In this document: piece by piece, positions 24,544 to 30,635 of the stretch | How the letters are laid out: the number at the start of each line of letters is the position of its first letter | Position numbering within the stretch: the stretch's first letter is position 1 | Origin: a virus | DNA: 32,084 nt | Virus record (IMG/VR): IMGVR_UViG_3300046804_003239 | Location: 1-32,084 of that record | Strand: one strand, 5' to 3' | Made by a program: the position numbers and the translations under genes | The notes under the pieces: generated by a model | Databases searched by the model: none | What the model saw: only the letters and a program-made list of their open reading frames with translations | Told to the model about the DNA's origin: nothing

Positions 24544-26232
24544 ATGGCAAAATTATTTGGATTTTCTATTGAAGATACGGAACCACTGTCTCCGGGCGTA
24601 GTTTCTCCTGTTCCAGAAAATAGGGAAGATGAATCAGACTACTACCTGAGCAGTGGTTTTTTTGGATCTTATGTAGATATTGAAGGTGTTTATAGAACTG
24701 AGTTTGATCTCATTAAGAGATATCGTGAAATGGCACTCCATCCAGAGTGTGATAGTGCTATTGAAGATATTGTAAATGAAGCTATTGTTAGTGATACTAA
24801 TGATTCTCCTATTGAAATTGAGTTGTCAAATCTAAATGCTAGTGATGGGATCAAAAATAAAATAAGGAAAGAATTTAAATATATTCTTTCTCTTTTGGAT
24901 TTTGATAAGAAGTCCCACGAAATTTATAGAAACTGGTATGTTGACGGTAGACTTTATTATCACAAAGTCATTGACTTAAAAAATCCACATGCAGGAATTC
25001 AAGAATTAAGATACATTGACGCAATGAAAATGCGTTATGTGCGCCAACAGAAAAAAACGGAAAAAGATAAAAGAACTTACAGAATGTCTGGAGTCAATTC
25101 AAATGACCCAATGGAGTATGAGTTTCCACAAATAGAGGAATATTTTGTTTATAATCCCAAAATGACTTATCCAACAAGTAATCCATCATCTATGGGTGGA
25201 ACTGCTGGAATTAAATTTACAAAAGATTCTATCTCATATTGCACATCTGGTCTAGTAGATAGAAATAAAGGATCAACACTTTCATACCTCCACAAAGCAA
25301 TTAAATCACTCAATCAACTTAGAATGATTGAGGACTCTCTTGTAATTTATAGATTATCTCGTGCCCCAGAACGTAGAATTTTTTACATTGACGTTGGCAA
25401 TCTTCCCAAAGCCAAAGCAGAACAATACCTCCGCGATGTTATGATGCGTTATCGCAATAAGCTAGTATATGACGCAAATACTGGTGAAATTCGTGATGAT
25501 CGTAAGTTTATGGCGATGCTTGAAGATTTTTGGCTTCCCAGAAGAGAAGGTGGTAGAGGAACTGAAATATCTACTCTTCCCGGTGGTCAAAACCTTGGAG
25601 AAATCACAGATATTGAATATTTTAAGAAAAAACTTTATCGTTCTTTAAATGTTCCTCCATCGAGAATGGATGGTGAAGGCGGATTCAATCTAGGTCGCTC
25701 ATCTGAGATTCTGCGCGATGAAGTTAAATTTAGTAAGTTTGTTGCTCGATTAAGAAAACGTTTTTCTTATATGTTCCACGATATGCTGAAAACTCAGCTT
25801 ATCTTAAAAAATATCATCACCCCAGAAGATTGGGATATGATGGAAGAGCATATTCAATATGATTTCTTATATGATAATCATTTTGCAGAACTTAAAGACG
25901 CCGAACTTCTGAACGAAAGACTGAATATGGTTCAAATTGCAGAACCTTATGTTGGAAAATATTTTTCTCAAGATTATCTAAGAAGAAAAATTCTTCGTCA
26001 AACTGATGAAGAAATTATCGAACAAGATAAGATTATGAAAAAGGAAATTAAGGATGGAATCATTCCAGATCCAAGTATTCCAGTAGATCCTACAACAGGT
26101 ATGCCTATTGAACCTGGAACTGCTGCGATGGATCTTGGTCAACCAGTTATGGAACCGAATCTAGATTCTCAGGGAGCTGCTACTGAAGCAAGTGGAAAAA
26201 TCGCTGAAATGCCCAAGGGTGGCGAAATATAA
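24544..26232 (+). CDS. 20: Portal vertex protein gp20
   Basis: gp20 forms the twelve-subunit portal ring that nucleates the prohead and through which gp17 packages DNA. Recognised by 'GSYVDIEGVYRTEFDLIKRY', 'REMALHPECDSAIEDIVNEA', 'YRNWYVDGRLYYHKVID', 'RLSRAPERRIFYIDVGNLPK' and 'SSEILRDEVKFSKFVARLRK', all conserved in T4-like portals. Length 562 against 524 in T4; the extra lies mainly in an N-terminal acidic segment and a Pro-rich C-terminal tail ('IPVDPTTGMPIEPGTAAMDL'). A late-promoter-like motif lies before it, and an exact TATAAATA overlaps its stop codon for the genes that follow. Confidence 0.97.
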   Translation: MAKLFGFSIEDTEPLSPGVVSPVPENREDESDYYLSSGFFGSYVDIEGVYRTEFDLIKRYREMALHPECDSAIEDIVNEAIVSDTNDSPIEIELSNLNASDGIKNKIRKEFKYILSLLDFDKKSHEIYRNWYVDGRLYYHKVIDLKNPHAGIQELRYIDAMKMRYVRQQKKTEKDKRTYRMSGVNSNDPMEYEFPQIEEYFVYNPKMTYPTSNPSSMGGTAGIKFTKDSISYCTSGLVDRNKGSTLSYLHKAIKSLNQLRMIEDSLVIYRLSRAPERRIFYIDVGNLPKAKAEQYLRDVMMRYRNKLVYDANTGEIRDDRKFMAMLEDFWLPRREGGRGTEISTLPGGQNLGEITDIEYFKKKLYRSLNVPPSRMDGEGGFNLGRSSEILRDEVKFSKFVARLRKRFSYMFHDMLKTQLILKNIITPEDWDMMEEHIQYDFLYDNHFAELKDAELLNERLNMVQIAEPYVGKYFSQDYLRRKILRQTDEEIIEQDKIMKKEIKDGIIPDPSIPVDPTTGMPIEPGTAAMDLGQPVMEPNLDSQGAATEASGKIAEMPKGGEI

Positions 26233-26235
26233 ATA
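26228..26235 (+). promoter_or_regulatory. Candidate late promoter TATAAATA before the prohead core genes
   Basis: Exact T4 late promoter core, overlapping the last codons of gp20 and ending 28 bases before the gp67-like start. Confidence 0.6.
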
Positions 26236-26247
26236 AAAACGATTATT

Positions 26248-26253
26248 GAAAGG
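26248..26253 (+). promoter_or_regulatory. Ribosome binding site GAAAGG of the gp67-like gene
   Basis: GAAAGG lies 9 bases before the ATG at 26263 and supports this short gene as real. Confidence 0.5.
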
Positions 26254-26262
26254 TATTAAAAA

Positions 26263-26424
26263 ATGGATGATCTTTTAGATATGATTGCTGCTGACGAATC
26301 ACCTTCGCAGATTAGTGATAAGATTAAAGAACTTCTTTTTACAAAGTCTGCAGAAAAAATTGATGAGTTTCGTCCAGCAGTAGCAGTCTCAATGTTCAAT
26401 AGCGAAACCGAAGAGGAAGAATGA
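26263..26424 (+). CDS. 67: Prohead core protein, gp67-like
   Basis: This 53-residue gene begins 'MDDLLDMIAADESPSQISDK', continues 'IKELLFTKSAEKIDEFRPAV' and ends in a run of acids ('SETEEEE'). T4 gp67, also just after gp20, has the same plan: a short helical 'I-x-x-L-F...A...I...I-A' region followed by a strongly acidic tail, and it is a prohead core component degraded by gp21 during maturation. The N-terminus matches the short core proteins of cyanophages as I know them. It has its own GAAAGG site and an exact late promoter core upstream; its TGA overlaps the next ATG (ATGA). Identification rests on position and composition because so little sequence is available. Confidence 0.75.
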   Translation: MDDLLDMIAADESPSQISDKIKELLFTKSAEKIDEFRPAVAVSMFNSETEEEE

Positions 26425-26741
26425 AATCATTCAAACAATTCATCTCAGAATCAGTAAATATTTCTGGAGATTTTAACGGAAATCTTTACATTAATTCTTC
26501 CCAACTAGAACCACAACAAGTTGGCGAAGAATATGTTGCAGATGTTTTGTGGAATGGAAGTCTTTATAGAATGGAACTTGTATCAAATAATGGAGTTCCA
26601 TCAAAACAATCTTTAGGTGAACAGTTACAGACAGAATATCCAGGAGCAATTGTTCACCAAATTTATCCAGTGATGGAAAAAAATATTAATATTAAAAATA
26701 CGCAAAGATATCACCCATCAAAGTTGGAATGGATTGATTGA
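26421..26741 (+). CDS. Small protein with T4-like capsid-targeting N-terminus; candidate head-internal protein
   Basis: The 106-residue product starts MKSFKQFISES. T4 internal proteins start with a capsid-targeting peptide, MKTYQEFIAE, cut by gp21 after the glutamate of an I/L-x-E site; the resemblance (MK-[ST]-[FY]-x-x-F-I-x-E followed by a small residue) is close, so cleavage after Glu10 is predicted. The rest is a compact beta domain with 'VADVLWNGSLYRMELV' and 'LGEQLQTEYPGAIVHQIYPV', which recurs in the multidomain protein at 18024 ('LSWRGKYYGMKM', 'LQKVYPGSVVLYH'). It overlaps the gp67-like gene by ATGA, in the slot where T4 has core gene 68, so a core-component role is the main alternative. 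Function after packaging is unknown. Confidence 0.6.
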   Translation: MKSFKQFISESVNISGDFNGNLYINSSQLEPQQVGEEYVADVLWNGSLYRMELVSNNGVPSKQSLGEQLQTEYPGAIVHQIYPVMEKNINIKNTQRYHPSKLEWID

Positions 26742-26744
26742 TAA

Positions 26745-28064
26745 ATGGCACAGTGGAATAAGTCTATACAAGATTATCTAAACCAAGAAAGAAGTCTTTT
26801 TGAGGTTTTTATACAAGCAGATCGCTATGGAAATGTTTTTGATCCACTAGGTCAAGGGTTTTCTGGAGATCTTTTTGGACGTTTAAAAGTATCAAATCCA
26901 ATTACTCTCTTTGATTCCACTCATAGATATGAACAAGATGGAGATTTCAGTGATGTAATTGTCGGTTCTGGATCGACTGTAGGAATTATTACGCACCAAA
27001 GTACAGCAACTCTTGGAATAGGAACAACTGCTGGATGTTCTTTTGTAAGAGAAAGTAAAAGAGTATTTTCATATCAACCAGGAAAAGCATTACAAGTTCT
27101 TCAAACATTTGTAATGGAACCACCCAAAGCAAATCTAACACAAAGAGTTGGATATGCCTCATCGGAAAATGGAGTTCTTCTTGAACAGTCAACAGATTCT
27201 TCAGGAATTACGACTGCTTATTTTACAATGAGAACAAAAAGATCTGGAATTAGTACAGAAATTAGAGTTCCACAGTCGCAATGGAACAGAGATACTTTTG
27301 ATGGAACTGGATTTAGTACAAGTAATCCAAGTGGAATTAAATTAGATTTAAGTAAAGCACAAATTTTATTCAGTGAGTATGAATGGTTAGGTGTTGGTGC
27401 CGTTCGTTGTGGTCTCGTAAACGAAAATGGAATTTTTCATATATTACACATTTTCAATCATTCAAATGTGATTGATAGTACTTATATGACTACAGCAACT
27501 CTTCCAGTTCGTTACGAAATCTTTAACACTGGAATTACAACATCATCATCTACATTTAAACAGATATGCGTTTCTATTCAATCCAATGGTGGTTATGAAA
27601 AAAGGGTTGCATCAGATGTAGCAAGACAAGATGCACTAGTTTCAGTAGCATCTACATCTTTTATTCCTCTTGTAAGTATTCGTCTCAAAGCAGGAAGAGA
27701 AGATGCGGTTATTCTTCCAAATCAAATTAATGCTCTTCCAGATAGTGCAGCATCAGTTTATTATGAAGTTGCACTTATTAAAAATGCAACAATTACTGGT
27801 GGAAGTTGGATAACTTCCTCGTCTCCAAATGTAGAACAAAATACAACTGCGACTTCTATTTCTGGCGGAACAGTAGTTAGAGCAGAATATATTTCATCTG
27901 CAAATAAAGCTTCAACTCCTTTGAATGAGACTACAGAATATAATTGGGATTTACAACTTGGAAGAACTCAAGCAAAAGTTAGCGATACATATACTTTAGC
28001 AGTAAGAGCAATTTCTGGAAGTGGAAACTGCATTGGTTCTTTGAGTTTTTACGACCTAACTTGA
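26745..28064 (+). CDS. Virion structural protein of unknown function, 'FGRLKVSNPITLFDS' type
   Basis: The 439-residue protein has near its start 'LFGRLKVSNPITLFDSTHRY', a signature I know from structural proteins of many marine phages, followed by a beta-rich body ('SFVRESKRVFSYQPGKALQV', 'YFTMRTKRSGISTEIRVPQS', 'KLDLSKAQILFSEYEWLGVG') and an end with 'YNWDLQLGRTQAKVSDTYTL'. No catalytic motif is evident. T4 has no equivalent between the core genes and gp21. The place among head genes favours a head-associated decoration or fibre protein, but a tail or host-contact protein is also possible. It starts 4 bases after the preceding stop (TGATAAATG), with no clear ribosome binding site. Confidence 0.6.
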   Translation: MAQWNKSIQDYLNQERSLFEVFIQADRYGNVFDPLGQGFSGDLFGRLKVSNPITLFDSTHRYEQDGDFSDVIVGSGSTVGIITHQSTATLGIGTTAGCSFVRESKRVFSYQPGKALQVLQTFVMEPPKANLTQRVGYASSENGVLLEQSTDSSGITTAYFTMRTKRSGISTEIRVPQSQWNRDTFDGTGFSTSNPSGIKLDLSKAQILFSEYEWLGVGAVRCGLVNENGIFHILHIFNHSNVIDSTYMTTATLPVRYEIFNTGITTSSSTFKQICVSIQSNGGYEKRVASDVARQDALVSVASTSFIPLVSIRLKAGREDAVILPNQINALPDSAASVYYEVALIKNATITGGSWITSSSPNVEQNTTATSISGGTVVRAEYISSANKASTPLNETTEYNWDLQLGRTQAKVSDTYTLAVRAISGSGNCIGSLSFYDLT

Positions 28065-28070
28065 TTAAAT

Positions 28071-28078
28071 AATAAATA
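28071..28078 (+). promoter_or_regulatory. Candidate late promoter core AATAAATA before the Ala/Gly-rich gene
   Basis: One base off TATAAATA, ending 25 bases before the ATG at 28103. The context AATAAATAACTAAAA is nearly the same as that before gp8 (4487-4501). Confidence 0.45.
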
Positions 28079-28102
28079 ACTAAAAGTGTATTATTAAAAA
28101 TA

Positions 28103-28657
28103 ATGGCTCATAGACCAGTTGGTGCTGGATCTTCATTTGCATTTTCTGCAGGTGCTGCATCCACATCCTCAGCATTTTCAGTTCAATCTAATGTACTAAG
28201 GGTGGTTGCCGTTGGTGCAGCTGCTCACGTTGCTATTAGTACCGGATCAGCAGCAGCGGTAACAGATTATTATGTCCCATCAGGTCAATCGGTAACTCTT
28301 GGTCTTACCAAAGCTTCCAATAGAGTAGTTGGAATTACAACAGGAACAACTACAACAGTAATAGTACCAGAGGGAACACAAGTTCCATTCGGTGTTGGTG
28401 ACTTTGTTTCTATATCAGCAACTGGTCAACCATATTATGATATTTCTCACGCAGCAGTTCTTTCTGTTGATACCACAACAAATTTCAATGGGTATCATCA
28501 AACGAGAATGGTGATTGATTATAACTCATCAGGAATCTCAACTGCTTTTGCTGCTTCATATGCGGATGTGAAACTATCGCAAAAAATCTCCGCATATGGT
28601 GCTGGTGGCGCAGGAGTTCTTTATTATCAACAAGTACAAATCACAGGTCAAGCATAA
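28103..28657 (+). CDS. Ala/Gly-rich probable head structural protein
   Basis: The 184-residue product starts 'MAHRPVGAGSSFAFSAGAAS' and is dominated by Ala, Gly, Ser, Thr and Val. A central 'HVAISTGSAAAVTDYYVPSG' and 'TTVIVPEGTQVPFGVGDFVS' suggest a small beta domain. No signal peptide, transmembrane segment or catalytic motif is seen. Placed just before the prohead protease, with a TAATG overlap coupling the two genes, it is most likely part of the head, perhaps a decoration protein. I do not recognise a characterised family. A late-promoter-like motif precedes it. Confidence 0.6.
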   Translation: MAHRPVGAGSSFAFSAGAASTSSAFSVQSNVLRVVAVGAAAHVAISTGSAAAVTDYYVPSGQSVTLGLTKASNRVVGITTGTTTTVIVPEGTQVPFGVGDFVSISATGQPYYDISHAAVLSVDTTTNFNGYHQTRMVIDYNSSGISTAFAASYADVKLSQKISAYGAGGAGVLYYQQVQITGQA

Positions 28658-29307
28658 TGAAACTTATTACCGAAGAAATCGAATCAGTAGAAGTTCTTAC
28701 CGAAACGGTCAACGGTAAGAAGACTCTTTATATTCAAGGACCTTTTTTACAAACTGAAGTCGTTAACCGTAACGGCAGAATGTATCGTATGCCGGTCATG
28801 GAAAGAGAGGTGAAGCGTTATACTGAGCAGTATGTTAACAAAGGTCGTGCTCTTGGGGAACTTGGACACCCCGATGGTCCAACTGTAAATCTTGACCGCG
28901 TTTCCCATAAAATTGTTTCACTTCATCGTGAAGGAAATAATTTTATCGGTAAGGCACAAATTCTCTCAACCCCAATGGGCAAAATTGCAGAGTCTCTTCT
29001 TAAGGAAGGAGTAACCCTTGGCGTTTCTTCTCGTGGTATTGGATCTGTAAGACAGAATACAGAAGGATACTCAGAAGTTGGTGAAGATTTTATGCTAGCA
29101 ACTGCTGCAGATATTGTTGCTGATCCTTCTGCTCCCGATGCTTTTGTTCAGGGGATTATGGAAGGTAAAGAGTGGATTTGGGATGGTGGTATCCTAAGAG
29201 AAAAAGCAGCAGAGAACGCTAAACGTAGTATAAATACACTAGTTGATCAAAGTATTCTTGAAGAATACAAGTTATCATTATTTAATGAGTTCTTAAACTC
29301 ATTGTAA
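28657..29307 (+). CDS. 21: Prohead core protease gp21
   Basis: gp21 is the serine protease that is activated in the finished prohead and cuts the scaffold, core proteins and gp23 at I/L-x-E sites. Family signs: 'GPFLQTEVVNRNGRMYRMPV' (28-47), 'RALGELGHPDGPTVNLDRVS' (64-83) carrying the probable catalytic His71, and 'EGVTLGVSSRGIGSV' (117-131) with the catalytic serine (124 or 125). The N-terminus contains 'LITEE', a possible self-cleavage site. Length 216 is close to T4 gp21 (212). Its ATG overlaps the previous stop (TAATG). Targets in this window would include gp22, gp23, the gp67-like peptide and probably the protein at 26421. Confidence 0.95.
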   Translation: MKLITEEIESVEVLTETVNGKKTLYIQGPFLQTEVVNRNGRMYRMPVMEREVKRYTEQYVNKGRALGELGHPDGPTVNLDRVSHKIVSLHREGNNFIGKAQILSTPMGKIAESLLKEGVTLGVSSRGIGSVRQNTEGYSEVGEDFMLATAADIVADPSAPDAFVQGIMEGKEWIWDGGILREKAAENAKRSINTLVDQSILEEYKLSLFNEFLNSL

Positions 29308-29317
29308 TTTATTAATT

Positions 29318-29325
29318 TATAAATA
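29318..29325 (+). promoter_or_regulatory. Candidate late promoter TATAAATA before gp22
   Basis: Exact T4 late core, and part of the longer TATAAATAAATA (29318-29329), which contains a second overlapping copy. It ends 39 bases before the gp22 start and may also serve gp23. Confidence 0.6.
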
Positions 29326-29352
29326 AATATAGTTTATAACTAAAGGTTAAAC

Positions 29353-29358
29353 GGAGAG
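29353..29358 (+). promoter_or_regulatory. Ribosome binding site GGAGAG deciding a TTG start for gp22
   Basis: GGAG lies 7 bases before TTG 29364. The next in-frame ATG (29388) has no comparable site, so the TTG is taken as the start. Confidence 0.6.
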
Positions 29359-29363
29359 TTCAA

Positions 29364-30581
29364 TTGTCTCGTGGAGATTTACAAGAAATGGAAGTAGGCA
29401 CTAAGCAATCCAGAACCGCTGTCAATGCAAATGCAAAGGCAGCGGAAGCGATGCCAAAACTAGCATCAGGAGCAGTTGCTGGTCAAACCGGTGGATGGGA
29501 AGATCTTGGTGGACCAGATCCATCAAACTATCGCCCAGACGATGATTCAGCAAAATTAAAAACACCAGGCGGAACCCTTAAGCAAGTTAAGGATGTCGTA
29601 AACAAAGGTGCTGGAGCCGCTGACGCTATGAAAGGTCTTAAGAAGGAAGACGCTGATTATGATGAAGATGACGAACTCTTAGAAGAAACCGAAGAGGAAG
29701 AAGAAACCGAAGAGGAAGAAGAAACCGAAGAGGAAGAAGAAACCGAAGAGGAAGAAGAAATCGTAGAAGCTAAGCACGAAGAAGAGGAAGAGGGCGGTAA
29801 GAAAAAAGGTAAGAAGGAAGAAGAAGAGGAAGAAGAAGAGGAAATGGAAGAGGAGTTTAGCATCGAAGAAGATGTTAATGCTCTTCTAGAAGGTGAAGAA
29901 CTCTCCGAAGAGTTCCAAGAAAAAGCAAGAACCATTTTCGAGGCTGCTCTTCGCTCAAAGGTTTCCGATATTAAGGAAGCACTTGAGGAGCAGTATGCAA
30001 CTGCTCTTGCTGAGGAAGTAGAGGAAATCAAATCCGAACTTTCTGAGCGTGTAGATGCATACTTAGAGTATGTTGCTGACGAGTGGATGCAAGAAAATGC
30101 ACTCGTTATTGAGCAAGGTCTTAAGACCGAAATGACTGAATCATTCCTCCAAGGAATGAGAGGTCTTTTTGAAGAACATTATGTATCAATCCCTGAAGAT
30201 AAATATGATGTGCTTGAGAGCATGGTAGAAAAACTTGATGAGATGGAGACAAAACTCAACGAGCAGATTGAGAAAAACGTTTCCCTTAACAAGCGTCTCG
30301 CAGAGTCGGTTGCTGATGGAATCTTTGAACAGGTCGCTGTTGGTCTTGCAGACACACAGAGAGACAAGCTCGCTTCACTTGCCGAAAGTGTTGAGTTTGA
30401 AAGTGAAGAAGAATATCGTGAAAAACTGGAGACTTTGAAGGAATCATATTTCCCTTCAAGAGTTGTATCTCCATCGGCTAAAACTGAAACTCTTTCAGAA
30501 AGTAGCGAAGCAGTTCAAGAACCAGTTTCTGATGCAATGGCTGCTTACCTGAGAACACTTTCGGGTTTTAGAAAGAATTGA
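29364..30581 (+). CDS. 22: Major prohead scaffold protein gp22
   Basis: gp22 forms the core on which the gp23 shell assembles and is destroyed by gp21. The 405-residue protein has a polar N-terminus ('SRGDLQEMEVGTKQSRTAVN'), a long acidic low-complexity region (about 95-170) with four exact ETEEEE repeats and lysine patches, and a helical, coiled-coil-like body (about 175-360: 'YLEYVADEWMQENALVIEQG', 'LESMVEKLDEMETKLNEQIE'), ending 'AAYLRTLSGFRKN'. It is longer than T4 gp22 (269), mostly from the N-terminal acidic part. The start is TTG, supported by a well-spaced GGAG. It sits between gp21 and gp23, as in T4. Confidence 0.93.
   Translation: MSRGDLQEMEVGTKQSRTAVNANAKAAEAMPKLASGAVAGQTGGWEDLGGPDPSNYRPDDDSAKLKTPGGTLKQVKDVVNKGAGAADAMKGLKKEDADYDEDDELLEETEEEEETEEEEETEEEEETEEEEEIVEAKHEEEEEGGKKKGKKEEEEEEEEEMEEEFSIEEDVNALLEGEELSEEFQEKARTIFEAALRSKVSDIKEALEEQYATALAEEVEEIKSELSERVDAYLEYVADEWMQENALVIEQGLKTEMTESFLQGMRGLFEEHYVSIPEDKYDVLESMVEKLDEMETKLNEQIEKNVSLNKRLAESVADGIFEQVAVGLADTQRDKLASLAESVEFESEEEYREKLETLKESYFPSRVVSPSAKTETLSESSEAVQEPVSDAMAAYLRTLSGFRKN
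29685..29756 (+). repeat. Four exact copies of an 18-base repeat in the gp22 acidic region
   Basis: The unit gaaaccgaagaggaagaa is repeated four times without a mismatch and is read as ETEEEE in the gp22 frame. Exact identity at synonymous sites suggests recent expansion by slippage or unequal recombination. Copy number can change without loss of frame. Confidence 0.95.
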
Positions 30582-30587
30582 ATTTAA

Positions 30588-30593
30588 TATAAT
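30588..30593 (+). promoter_or_regulatory. Possible -10-like TATAAT before gp23
   Basis: The 54-base gp22-gp23 gap has no ATAAATA core but contains TATAAT about 42 bases before the gp23 ATG. No good -35 element is seen; chance occurrence in AT-rich DNA is possible. An AAAGG stretch about 10 bases before the ATG could act as ribosome binding site. Confidence 0.25.
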
Positions 30594-30635
30594 TCAAACG
30601 CAAAAAACAAACACTTAGTAAAAGGTAAAACGCAA

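Noticed and set aside
29657-30031. Minus-strand serine-rich open frame of 124 codons opposite gp22
   Set aside because: It is the mirror of the glutamate-rich repeat (gaa/gag read backward gives ttc/ctc and tct-type codons); low complexity explains the open frame.
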